From Nitrospirales bacterium (GTDB taxonomy: Bacteria; Nitrospirota; Nitrospiria; Nitrospirales; UBA8639): DNA of 64,000 nt. Position 1 is the stretch's first letter; every line of letters starts with the position of its first letter. Shown here one piece after another: positions 35,538 to 42,910 of the stretch. The notes under the pieces were generated by a model that saw only the letters and a program-made list of their open reading frames with translations, had not been told where the DNA came from and searched no databases. Location: NCBI GenBank assembly GCA_022828225.1, contig JAJEJG010000001.1:51732-115731 (forward strand). The letters run 5' to 3'. A program made the position numbers and the translations under genes.

Positions 35538-36649
35538 CAGGGTCCTATCGAATGAGACGCCACCGTTTTTCCGGGCAGCGTGCCCAGTTGCCCGCAGGCG
35601 CCCAGGACATCACGCCCGCGATTCTGTCTGACGAACACGTCATACCCTTTGTGCCGGAGGATCTTCCGGAACGCCGCAATGACGGGGTCCGCCGGCCGGC
35701 GGAACGGGCTGTCCGGAAATTCATTGAACGGAATGAGATTGACTTTGCACCGAATGCCGCGAAGCAGCCGGCTCAGGCGGACGGCGTCATCCGCTGCATC
35801 GTTCTCCCCTTGTAACAGCACGTACTCGAAGGTCAAGTCGCGGTTCGCAGGGATGGGATACGCCCGGCACGCCGCGAGGAGGTCGGGCAGGGGGTGCAAG
35901 CGATTCATCATCGGCATGAGCCGGTCCCGTTGTTCGGACGTCGAGGCGTTCAACGACACGGCCAGGTTCACCCCGAGTCCGGCCACGTCGTGGAGTCGTC
36001 CCGAAAACCCCGCCGTGGAAATCGTGATGCGTCGTTTGGGAAAACCCACGCCCCATTCGGTGTCGGTCAGCCGGGTGAGGGCTTCCGACAGTTCATCGAA
36101 ATTCGCCAGCGGTTCGCCCATTCCCATGAACACCAGGGACGAGATCCGGTCGCCGGGTCGAAGTTGATCCTGGGCCGTCAGGATTTGATCGACGATTTCA
36201 TGCGCTTTCAGATTTCGCTTGAGGCCCATTTGTCCCGTGACGCAAAAGCCGCAGTCCAGGGTGCACCCGACCTGGGTCGAGACGCATTGAGTCAACCGTT
36301 CCCCATCCGGGATCAGCACGCTCTCAACCGTCAGCCCGTCTTTCAGGGAAAGCAGGAACTTCTTCGTTCCATCCGCGCTTTGGAAAAGGGTGGGTGACGC
36401 CAACCGTTCAATCACGGCTTCTCGTCCCAGCGTCTCCCGGTCCGTAAGTGAGAGATTGCTCATTCCGCCGATGTCGCGGATACGGTGTTGGTAGATCCAC
36501 TGAAGGATTTGCCGTGTTCGGTAGGCGGGCCAACCCAGTCGTTCCACCAGGGAAGCCATGTGCTCCACGTCGAGGGAAACAAGATTCGTCCGTACCGAGG
36601 AGGTCATGCTCCGTTCAGGTACATCCGTGCAGGCGGGCGGAATCCACAT
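35537..36649 (-). CDS. rlmN: Dual-specificity 23S rRNA/tRNA adenine-C2 methyltransferase RlmN
   Basis: Radical SAM methyltransferase that makes m2A2503 in 23S rRNA and m2A37 in some tRNAs. 370 residues from ATG 36649; ATG 36607 is an alternative start. Cluster cysteines CTLDCGFC (C129, C133, C136), the SAM-binding GMGEP, RRITISTAGF and the methyl-carrying cysteine in DVLGACGQL near 351. CVSTQVGC precedes the cluster. Complete. larE is coupled downstream. A TATGAT box sits about 11 bases before ATG 36649. Confidence 0.95.
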   Translation of the reverse strand: MWIPPACTDVPERSMTSSVRTNLVSLDVEHMASLVERLGWPAYRTRQILQWIYQHRIRDIGGMSNLSLTDRETLGREAVIERLASPTLFQSADGTKKFLLSLKDGLTVESVLIPDGERLTQCVSTQVGCTLDCGFCVTGQMGLKRNLKAHEIVDQILTAQDQLRPGDRISSLVFMGMGEPLANFDELSEALTRLTDTEWGVGFPKRRITISTAGFSGRLHDVAGLGVNLAVSLNASTSEQRDRLMPMMNRLHPLPDLLAACRAYPIPANRDLTFEYVLLQGENDAADDAVRLSRLLRGIRCKVNLIPFNEFPDSPFRRPADPVIAAFRKILRHKGYDVFVRQNRGRDVLGACGQLGTLPGKTVASHSIGP

Positions 36650-36740
36650 GGAAAAACCCTATCATAGGTGAGAAATGCACGACAATAAACACCCCAAAGA
36701 GAGGGCCATGCGGGGTGTCGCCCCCGCGCGACCCTCTCTC

Positions 36741-36840
36741 TGTCATCCCGGACTTGATCCGGGATCCAGCGTCTTGGCTTTTCTTTCGTTCGTGAGGAGA
36801 AAGACACTGGATTCCCGCTAAAGACCTGCGGGAATGACAG
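36741..36840. repeat. Paired RU1 element
   Basis: Left half TGTCATCCCGGACTTGATCC.. and right half ..ATTCCCGCTAAAGACCTGCG.. ending GGAATGACAG, inverted around a central spacer. The two halves have different hairpin tips. An RU6-like stretch precedes it at about 36712-36735. Confidence 0.8.
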
Positions 36841-36899
36841 AAAGAGAGCATTCGGGCCTGTGGCGCAGCCAAGGCGGAAGGCGCCATGACATGGCGCGG

Positions 36900-37077
36900 A
36901 GACAAATGAACATAGTCCGTTATTTTGTGGAGTCTATTCAAATGACACCAAATATAGGCTTAGAAATATTACATGACAGCAAGTTCATATAGTGGTTTTA
37001 TGACGTAAAATAAATATTCGTAAATTGTCATGAAACTTTACTCATTTATATATTCATAAGAATGAAAACATTTCATA
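36900..37077. other. AT-rich non-coding stretch
   Basis: The sequence drops abruptly to mostly A/T from about 36900 to 37110, unlike any other spacer here. No ORF or repeat family is visible. It directly precedes the HARE-HTH gene and may mark a transferred segment. Confidence 0.5.
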
Positions 37078-37130
37078 TTGACTTGCTTTTAAAGAAATGA
37101 TAAAAGCAAGCAAGACTGAAGCTTGCTTTT
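37078..37130 (+). promoter_or_regulatory. Promoter overlapped by three alternating half-sites (possible operator)
   Basis: TTGACT (37078-37083), a 17-bp spacer, TAAAAG (37101-37106). Half-sites CTTGCTTTT (37082-37090), AAAAGCAAGC (37102-37111) and GCTTGCTTTT (37121-37130) alternate in orientation, centred about 20 bp apart. The last pair is a perfect 10-bp inverted repeat that ends three bases before ATG 37134. Confidence 0.6.
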
Positions 37131-37133
37131 GAT

Positions 37134-37664
37134 ATGGAAGACATCAAAGATGAACTCAGGGATATTATCGTCGGCTTGGAGCAGCGCATCACTGCGTATG
37201 AAACCAAGCTCAAGGACTTCAAGAAAAAAAGGGAGAGGCTCAATGAAGAAATTGCGACCATTGAGAAATACTTGGAGTTGGCAAAGACGTTATATCGAGT
37301 TGAAGCGGACAAAGCGAAATTGGCCAGTCTCTCCAGCCAAATCATTTCGGATGAAACGGGTGCCCCACCATTACCGGTCACGGATGTCACGGATCAATCC
37401 AAAGAAATCCTTCTGGGGCGTAGCAAATACGTTGGGATGAGCGTCCCGGACGCCGCGTTCATCATTTTCCGGGAAACGCGAGGGCCGCTGCATGCCAAAG
37501 AATTGTGTCAGCGTCTCCTTGAGGGTGGGATGCAGATCAGAGGAAAAACACCGGTGACGTCGATTGCGACCTCGCTCAAACGAGACCCCCGTTTCAAAAA
37601 AGTCGGACCGAATACTTTTACCAACGTGGAAATAACCGAAAAGTCCCTGAACGCGACCGGATGA
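37134..37664 (+). CDS. Coiled-coil plus HARE-HTH domain protein
   Basis: 176 residues. The N-terminal ~70 residues form a long charged coiled coil (DELRDIIVGLEQRITAYETK, then KKKRERLNEEIATIEKYL). Residues 102-166 form a HARE-HTH winged-helix domain (MSVPDAAFIIFRETRGPLHA.., KELCQRLLEGG, VTSIATSLKRDPRFKKV). HARE-HTH domains occur in RNA polymerase delta, ASXL/HB1 proteins and restriction enzymes, suggesting DNA or chromatin-related binding. It is followed by two histone-like genes. No Shine-Dalgarno is present, and the start lies directly after an inverted repeat. Confidence 0.8.
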   Translation: MEDIKDELRDIIVGLEQRITAYETKLKDFKKKRERLNEEIATIEKYLELAKTLYRVEADKAKLASLSSQIISDETGAPPLPVTDVTDQSKEILLGRSKYVGMSVPDAAFIIFRETRGPLHAKELCQRLLEGGMQIRGKTPVTSIATSLKRDPRFKKVGPNTFTNVEITEKSLNATG

Positions 37665-37743
37665 CAAGTCCGGATACGCGTGATCCGATGAACAAGAGTG
37701 TCGTTCATCATCATTGCCGCAACGCTGGAAGGAGGTGAGACTT

Positions 37744-37938
37744 TTGGCAACAGCAAAGAAGAAGGCGCCGGCTAAGAAGGCTGCCAAGAAGAAAGCGCCG
37801 GCTAAGAAGGCTGCCAAGAAGAAGGCACCGGCTAAGAAGGCTGCCAAGAAGAAAGCACCGGCTAAGAAGGCTGCCAAGAAGAAGGCACCGGCTAAGAAGG
37901 CTGCCAAGAAGAAAGCTCCCGCCAAGAAAAAGAAGTAA
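37744..37938 (+). CDS. Lysine/alanine-repeat histone H1-like protein, copy 1
   Basis: 64 residues starting at TTG 37744, with a near-perfect ribosome site GGAGGTGA (37731-37738) upstream. The sequence is ATAKK followed by tandem 10-11-residue repeats of the type KKAPAKKAAK, ending in KKKK. There are no acidic residues. It resembles HctB/H1-like nucleoid proteins; DNA compaction is inferred from composition. The antisense frame is an artefact ORF. Copy 2 follows 227 bp downstream with the same leader. Confidence 0.85.
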   Translation: MATAKKKAPAKKAAKKKAPAKKAAKKKAPAKKAAKKKAPAKKAAKKKAPAKKAAKKKAPAKKKK

Positions 37939-37963
37939 TCCCTCTCTCCACTTACCGACACTG

Positions 37964-37989
37964 CTGGGAGTAGATCCGTCTACTCCCAG
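37964..37989. terminator. Perfect 11-bp hairpin with UCCG tetraloop
   Basis: CTGGGAGTAGA-TCCG-TCTACTCCCAG directly after copy 1. It has no U-tract, so it may be a processing or stability element or a factor-dependent terminator rather than an intrinsic terminator. Confidence 0.45.
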
Positions 37990-38165
37990 TCAGCCTCCGG
38001 CACATCTAAAGTCGTCCGTCTGCGCGACGACTGATAAACGTGTGTCATGAAAAAAGGGGATTGAAAAAAATTCCGCACAAGCGTAAGAAGCACACAGGGT
38101 TTTACACTTTGCTGTCATGAGAGAGAAACGTAGTCTCGAAGAAGACCCGAAAGGAGGTGAGACTA

Positions 38166-38300
38166 TTGGCAACAGCTAAGAAGAAAGCCCCGGCTAAGAA
38201 GGCCGCCAAGAAGAAAGCTCCCGCCAAGAAGGCCGCGAAGAAGAAAGCTCCGGCCAAGAAGGCTGCGAAGAAGAAGGCCCCGGCCAAGAAAAAGAAATAA
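38166..38300 (+). CDS. Lysine/alanine-repeat histone H1-like protein, copy 2
   Basis: 44 residues from TTG 38166, reading ATAKKKAPAKKAAKKKAPAK and continuing in the same repeat. The leader GGAGGTGAGACTATTGGCAA matches copy 1 almost exactly (one base differs before the TTG), and the 3' end is the same KAPAKKKK. It differs from copy 1 by having fewer repeat units. An intrinsic terminator follows 20 bp downstream. Probably a nucleoid protein and tandem paralogue of copy 1. Confidence 0.83.
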   Translation: MATAKKKAPAKKAAKKKAPAKKAAKKKAPAKKAAKKKAPAKKKK

Positions 38301-38320
38301 ATTCTCTCCTGTTGCACACG

Positions 38321-38358
38321 CGGCGGAAGAAGGACTCCTTCTTCCGCCGTTGTTTTTT
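38321..38358 (+). terminator. Intrinsic terminator after histone-like copy 2
   Basis: Stem CGGCGGAAGAAGG / CCTTCTTCCGCCG (13 bp, perfect) with a 3-base loop ACT, followed by TTGTTTTTT. It ends the HARE-HTH/histone-like transcription unit. Confidence 0.9.
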
Positions 38359-38362
38359 GATA

Positions 38363-38447
38363 CGGGGTTTCGCCCCCGCGCGACGAGGTTCCTTCCTGTA
38401 CTCTCCTGCTGTCATGCCCGGCCCCGATCGGGCATCCAGGGTCTTTG
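38363..38447. repeat. RU6 hairpin and RU1 half element
   Basis: RU6 (CGGGGTTTCGCCCCCG) near 38363-38387, followed by an RU1 half (TGTCATGCCCGGCCCCGATC.. CATCCAGGGTCTTTG) at 38410-38447. Confidence 0.75.
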
Positions 38448-38486
38448 TCTTTTGTTCGTCGCCGCATCATCGCAACCGTGCGGGAC

Positions 38487-38515
38487 TTGGCTGTACAAGA
38501 TACCGCCGCTACAAT
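38487..38515 (+). promoter_or_regulatory. Promoter of the SDR gene
   Basis: TTGGCT (38487-38492), a 17-bp spacer, TACAAT (38510-38515), about 85 bp upstream of the SDR start. Confidence 0.6.
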
Positions 38516-38602
38516 GGCCTTGGGATGCGGTCTGAGAATCCGGGCCGAGGTGAGGGGCAGGAGCGCTTTTCCATTCCCCCGTTTATGGCAGGTAGAACGT
38601 CG

Positions 38603-39337
38603 ATGGAATCACAAGTCGTTTTGATCACCGGTGGCGCGCGCGGTATCGGAAAAGGCATTGCCCTCGAACTGGCAACGCGGGGGTGGTCCGTTGCCATTTG
38701 CTATCGAACCAGTGAACAGGACGCCACCGCGACCACTCAGGCTATCGTCGAGCGAGGCGGCCAGGGGTTCGCCGTTCGTTGCGACGTGTCCGATCCCGAG
38801 GCTTGCCGGGACCTGGTCCGGCAGGTTGAAGAGCGCTGGGGCAGGATCGACGTCCTGGTGAACGGGGCGGGACCGTATCACCGGGTCAATCTGTTCGACG
38901 AAACCCCGGAAGGCTGGTCGGAGATGTTCACCAATAACCTGCACCCGATTTTTTATCTGGCCCAGGCGGCGGCGCCCGGCATGAAGGCGCGACAGTACGG
39001 CCGCATCATCTCGTTCGGCATGGCCAACGCGGACAAGATGGAAGCCCAGCCCATGGTTACGGCGCATTATATCGCCAAGGCGGGCATCCTGATTTTGACG
39101 CGGACCCTGGCGAAACTATTGGCCCCGCACGGAATTACGGTCAATGCGATTTCACCGGGTTTTATTGATTCGGGAAGCGCCCCGCCGGGAGAGCTCGATG
39201 GGATGGCGAAAAAAATTCCGGCCGGGGCCATCGGCGACGTAAACGATATTGTCTCGGCGGTGACGTATCTGTTATCCGATGAAGCCCGGTACGTGACGGG
39301 CACGAACATTCACGTCAGCGGCGGGTGGGGCCTGTAA
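38603..39337 (+). CDS. Short-chain dehydrogenase/reductase (FabG-like)
   Basis: 244 residues from ATG 38603 (MESQVVLITGG); ATG 38585 is possible. The classical SDR pattern is complete: cofactor motif TGGARGIGKG near 8, CDVSDPEA near 60, NGAGP near 88, IISFGMAN carrying the serine, the catalytic YxxxK in HYIAKAG, and NAISPGFIDSGSAP. The arginine after the first beta-strand (CYRTSEQ) favours NADPH. The closing TGTNIHVSGGWGL is typical of oxoacyl-ACP reductase-like members. Substrate unknown. It ends seven bases from convergent lipB. Confidence 0.87.
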   Translation: MESQVVLITGGARGIGKGIALELATRGWSVAICYRTSEQDATATTQAIVERGGQGFAVRCDVSDPEACRDLVRQVEERWGRIDVLVNGAGPYHRVNLFDETPEGWSEMFTNNLHPIFYLAQAAAPGMKARQYGRIISFGMANADKMEAQPMVTAHYIAKAGILILTRTLAKLLAPHGITVNAISPGFIDSGSAPPGELDGMAKKIPAGAIGDVNDIVSAVTYLLSDEARYVTGTNIHVSGGWGL

Positions 39338-39343
39338 CGCGGC

Positions 39344-40090
39344 TCACGCCGCGCCCTGCTCATGGCGTGACTCCTGCCATACCAGTCCGAACACGTCCCC
39401 GAAACATCGCGCGATGCGGTCACGGACTTCGTCAGGCTCGACCGTCCTGCCCAGCACTTCGGCCATTGAGGTGACACGGCAGCCTTCAATGCCGCACGGC
39501 ACGATCACGGCATACGGCGCGAGATCGACCGTGACGTTCAACGCAAAGCCGTGCAAGGTCACGCCACGAGTGATTTTCACCCCCATCGCCGCGATCTTCG
39601 CCAAGGGCCCGTCCGGGTCGACGGGATCCTGCACCCAAACCCCGACGAACTTGTCCGCGCGCCGGCCTGCGATCCCCCAGTCCGACAACACACGAATGAT
39701 CACCTCTTCCAACATGCGCATGTACGCCTTCGGGCCCGGACAAAAGTGTTTGAGTTTCACGATCGGGTACCCGACTATCTGTCCGGGTCCGTGGTAGGTC
39801 ACGGACCCGCCGCGCTCGCTTTCAATCACGCGAAGATCACGCCCTCCGGGCGCCGCATCGAGCCCGTTCCAATGCGCGTTCTTGGCGGTCCGGCCGAGCG
39901 TCAGCACGGGCTGGTGTTCCACCAATACCAACGTATCCGGTCGAACGTCCGCGACCCGTTCTTCGTGAAGACGCCATTGGAGTCGGCGAGCCGCGTCATA
40001 GTCCATCAGCGGGATCGAGAGGACCTCACCGGGAAGCCCTGAATGAACGTCAGGCTGATGCGGCAACGATCGTAAGGAGGAAGGAACCAT
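39344..40090 (-). CDS. lipB: Octanoyl-[ACP]:protein N-octanoyltransferase
   Basis: Transfers octanoate from ACP to lipoyl domains. 248 residues. Conserved RGGSVTYHGPGQIVGYPI near 93-110, ADKFVGVWV near 145, catalytic lysine K165 in LAKIAAMGVKI, LHGFALNV, and the acyl-accepting C199 in IVPCGIEGC. The N-terminal 20 residues are not conserved. No lipA is adjacent. The upstream region is full of repeats. Confidence 0.94.
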   Translation of the reverse strand: MVPSSLRSLPHQPDVHSGLPGEVLSIPLMDYDAARRLQWRLHEERVADVRPDTLVLVEHQPVLTLGRTAKNAHWNGLDAAPGGRDLRVIESERGGSVTYHGPGQIVGYPIVKLKHFCPGPKAYMRMLEEVIIRVLSDWGIAGRRADKFVGVWVQDPVDPDGPLAKIAAMGVKITRGVTLHGFALNVTVDLAPYAVIVPCGIEGCRVTSMAEVLGRTVEPDEVRDRIARCFGDVFGLVWQESRHEQGAA

Positions 40091-40180
40091 TAAGGAGCGA
40101 TCTTACGCCTGCTCCACTGCGGGACGCAAAACCCGGGAGTCGTAGCGGCGCGATCCCTGCGCGGGGGGCGACCGTGTGCT

Positions 40181-40430
40181 CTACCTCCCCTCGCCCCTCC
40201 TTACAAAGGAGGGGAAAGGAAAACCAAAGACACTGGATGCCCGATCGAGCCGGGCATGACAAGAAATGCAAATACGATTCTCCGGCGCCTGCGGGCGTGG
40301 CTGCGCGGGGGTGCCTTTGCCATTGTCTTTATCTGTCATTCTCGACATTAGTAATCGAGAATCCAGGGTCTTTTTCCTGCGTTTGTGAGGATAAAGACTC
40401 TGGATCCCCGATCGGGTCGGGGATGACAGA
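40181..40430. repeat. Repeat cluster: RU7, RU1 halves, RU2
   Basis: RU7-type (CCCCTCCTTACAAAGGAGGGG) at about 40181-40214, an RU1 half at 40226-40261, RU2 from about 40284, and a paired RU1 at about 40336-40430. This fills most of the 413-bp spacer; no gene is seen. Confidence 0.75.
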
Positions 40431-40503
40431 CAAGAAAGGAAAAGCAAATTCCTCGCTTCGCACAGAATGACAACCCTGGTTACGGTTTGCGGCCAGTCGC
40501 CGG

Positions 40504-41295
40504 TCATGGAGGCGACGCGTTCCCATGCCGTTGCGTCAACGTGTGCAACACGTTGCCCGTTCGCGTGGACAGCGCTTGGTTCCCGGATCCCGCGTCGTCG
40601 CGCAGGAAAGCCCGGATGTCGTCGAACGTATCGAGATCGCGTTCGGGTTCCAGCAACCCGACGACCAGCCCCGCCCGTTCGGCGCGGGCCCGGCTTTGAG
40701 CGAGCACGTCGCCGGTCGACCAGGGAATATCCGCGAAGAGTGCGGGCACGGAGTGTTTGGCCCCCACCAGATAATAACCGCCGTCCTCCGTAGGCCCCAA
40801 CACCACGTCCGTGGTCTGCAACAGCGCTTTCGCGCGTTCATAGTGCCGGGCGGACAAGTTGGGAATGTCCGTCCCGACAAGCAAGGCGTGCGCGTACCCG
40901 CTGTTGAACACGGTGGTGAGCGCATGATCCATGCGCTGCCCGAGATCTTCACCCACCTGTTCGCACAAACGGATACGATGCCGGGCCGCCAGCGCCTGAA
41001 AAAATGGATGGTCCATCCGCGGCGTGCAGGCCAGGAACACGTCGAATTCTCGTAGCGGCCGGGTGCGTTCCACGGCGTCCATCACCAGACTGCCATGAAG
41101 GCTCGCTGCCTCGTCGGGAATCAGGGGCGGGCACATGCGCGTCTTCACGGTGCCGGGCACCGGCGCCTTGGCAAAAATAATGATCGCCCCCTTCGCAGGC
41201 GCAGGGCGTCGTCCCGCAGCGGGTCCCGGAGACGGGCCGTCGCGCCGTTTACGGCGGTCACGGCGCGATGAGCCGGTGTTACCTGATCGTGCCAT
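40504..41295 (-). CDS. DUF2064/TIGR04282-type nucleotidyl/glycosyltransferase-like protein
   Basis: 263 residues with a GT-A fold of the CofC/DUF2064 group: IIIFAKAPVPGTVKTRMCP near 37-55, ALLVGTDIPNLSARHY near 148-163, LGPTEDGGYYLVGAK near 176-190 and DLDTFDDI. The first 35 residues are basic and disordered-looking. It overlaps the TIGR04283-type glycosyltransferase gene by 17 bp, and this pair often travels together. The arsenosugar label used for these families is not supported here by any arsenic gene. Confidence 0.8.
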   Translation of the reverse strand: MARSGNTGSSRRDRRKRRDGPSPGPAAGRRPAPAKGAIIIFAKAPVPGTVKTRMCPPLIPDEAASLHGSLVMDAVERTRPLREFDVFLACTPRMDHPFFQALAARHRIRLCEQVGEDLGQRMDHALTTVFNSGYAHALLVGTDIPNLSARHYERAKALLQTTDVVLGPTEDGGYYLVGAKHSVPALFADIPWSTGDVLAQSRARAERAGLVVGLLEPERDLDTFDDIRAFLRDDAGSGNQALSTRTGNVLHTLTQRHGNASPP

Positions 41296-41983
41296 ACCAA
41301 TGCTGCAACAGTCTGGGCGGGACGCCCATCCAGTACAAGAAGCGGAGGAGCCACATCTGCAAAATGGTGCGGAGAGTCCCCTGTCGCTGCCATCGCCGGA
41401 ACGACGTGGTCACCGTGGTGCGCAAGGCGGCAAAGGATCCCATACGTTTGAGCCGCCGCGTCAACTCGATATCTTCCATCAAGGGGACATCGGCAAACCC
41501 GCCCAGGTCGTCGAATGCGGAACGGCGGACGAACAATGCCTGATCCCCCGTAGCGATGCCCGACCAGCGCGAGCGCCAATTGATCAGACGACTGATCAGC
41601 CACGCCCACCCGCGATCGTCCTCGAACCGGACGTCGAACCGGCCTCCCACGTATTTGGGATTTTCCAGGACTTGCTCGATCTCGGTGCGCGTCTCCGGCG
41701 GCAGCAGCGTATCGGCATGCAGGAACAACAGCACGTCGGATCGCGTGGCCCCGGCGCCGGCGTTCATTTGTGACGCGCGCCCCTGCTCCGCCACCATTAC
41801 CTTCGCGGAGTGCAGGCTGAGCCCCTGCAACTGGCCCTGCGCAATGGACACCGTCCGGTCCCGGCTCCCGCCGTCCACGAGTACGACTTCATCGAAACGC
41901 AACTGTCGCAACGAAAGCAGCGTCCGCGACAGCACGCGTTCCTCGTTCAAGGTAGGAATCACAACGGCAATCGAGAAGGCCAT
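41279..41983 (-). CDS. Family 2 glycosyltransferase (TIGR04283 type)
   Basis: 234 residues from ATG 41983 (MAFSIAVVIPTLNEERVL); longer in-frame starts read through RU4/RU5 repeat and are not conserved. GT-A features: VVIPTLNEE, LVDGGSRDRT near 38, GRASQMNAGA, LFLHADTLLP with the DxD-like HAD, GDQALFVRRSAFDDLGGF and LMEDIELTRRLKRMG. The C-terminal ~30 residues (LRTILQMWLLRFLYWMGVPP) may associate with the membrane. It overlaps the DUF2064 gene downstream. Confidence 0.84.
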   Translation of the reverse strand: MAFSIAVVIPTLNEERVLSRTLLSLRQLRFDEVVLVDGGSRDRTVSIAQGQLQGLSLHSAKVMVAEQGRASQMNAGAGATRSDVLLFLHADTLLPPETRTEIEQVLENPKYVGGRFDVRFEDDRGWAWLISRLINWRSRWSGIATGDQALFVRRSAFDDLGGFADVPLMEDIELTRRLKRMGSFAALRTTVTTSFRRWQRQGTLRTILQMWLLRFLYWMGVPPRLLQHWYGTIR

Positions 41984-42017
41984 GGTTTTTTCTTTTGTCA
42001 TCCACCAAAAAGTTCCT

Positions 42018-42134
42018 GTAAGGGACGACCGGAGCCTGCCCTGAGCGAAGCCGAAGGGTGTCGTCCCGCGTCTTTGCAAACAAAGGAAAAACCAAAGACA
42101 CTGGATCCTCGATTACAAATGTCGAGGATGACAG
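42018..42134. repeat. RU5 nested inside RU4, plus RU1 half
   Basis: RU4 arms AGGGACGACC and GGTGTCGTCCC enclose GCCTGCCCTGAGCGAAGCCG (42018-42068), followed by an RU1 half ending ATGACAG at 42134. Confidence 0.7.
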
Positions 42135-42194
42135 ATAAAGACAAAACAGTTTCTCGGCAGTTGTAGCCGCGTCATCTTATGACGCCATGTCCCC

Positions 42195-42391
42195 CGGCGC
42201 CTTCGGGCGTGGCTGCGCCACGGTCCCGAAAATTCTAATTTGGGGCGAGGACTGTCTGAGCGCAGCGAGTTCCGCAGCCCAAGTAACCGGGACCGGGGTA
42301 AAGGCACCAGTAGGGCCACGCCCGGGCGCCAATGGTTTTGGGTCCTTTTGCCGAAACAAAAGGACCTCGTCGTGCGGGGGCGAAACCCCGC
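42195..42391. repeat. Long repeat LR-A (about 200 bp)
   Basis: Runs from GGCGCCTTCGGGCGTGGCTG through CGAGGACTGTCTGAGCGCAG and TGGTTTTGGGTCCTTTTGCC to an RU6 hairpin. It is nearly the reverse complement of 45512-45712. Confidence 0.85.
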
Positions 42392-42442
42392 ACTGGCATT
42401 CCCTCGTCGCGCGGGGGCGAAACCCCGCATTCCTCTGTCCCC

Positions 42443-42907
42443 CTACGACGGTTTGGAGGGTTTCATGGGATTCTGGAACATGAAGTAGACCACCATGGCG
42501 ATCGTGCCCCAGTAAATGACGTATTTGTGCCAGAAGAGGACTTCGCCGATGTTGATGAAGGCGACGATGCAGAAGAGGGAAAAGGCGATCACCGCGTACC
42601 GGACCACGACGATCCTGACGGACGAGTACGCCCACAGGGCCAGACCCGCAAAATAGAGGATCATGGGAAAGATGGAAATCTCCGCGCCGGTGCTGGCGGA
42701 CATGAAGACCTGAATGAACCCGATGAAGACCATGGCGGAGCCCACCATCTTCATGGCCACTTTCATTTGCAGGGCTTCGTGCGCTTCCTGGTCCACGTCC
42801 GAATCCTGGCGCGGCGGACCCACGGGGATCCCGGGCACCTGCCGCCTGGGCGGCTCGGACTGTTCGGAAACGCGGGAAGGATCAGGCTGTTCCGTCTCGG
42901 GTGTCAT
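42443..42907 (-). CDS. Small membrane protein of unknown function
   Basis: 154 residues. The first 45 are Pro/Ser/Glu-rich and probably cytoplasmic and disordered. About four hydrophobic segments follow (MVGSAMVFIGFIQVFMSAS, FPMILYFAGLALWAYSSV, YAVIAFSLFCIVAFINIGEV, YVIYWGTIAMVVYFMF) with a short polar C-terminus. I do not recognise a family. It lies three bases downstream of the dCTP deaminase gene, so it belongs to the kamA-dcd unit. Confidence 0.7.
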   Translation of the reverse strand: MTPETEQPDPSRVSEQSEPPRRQVPGIPVGPPRQDSDVDQEAHEALQMKVAMKMVGSAMVFIGFIQVFMSASTGAEISIFPMILYFAGLALWAYSSVRIVVVRYAVIAFSLFCIVAFINIGEVLFWHKYVIYWGTIAMVVYFMFQNPMKPSKPS

Positions 42908-42910
42908 GCG

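Noticed and set aside
37371..37961. Minus-strand ORF with repeated FLAGAFFLAA segments, looking like a membrane protein
   Set aside because: It is the antisense reading of the lysine/alanine-repeat gene; the plus-strand gene has the ribosome site.
38102..38470. Second minus-strand repetitive membrane-like ORF
   Set aside because: Antisense of histone-like copy 2 plus repeat sequence.
40504..41983. Arsenosugar biosynthesis cluster
   Set aside because: Only the two glycosyltransferase-type families that carry this label are present; no arsM- or arsS-like gene is nearby.
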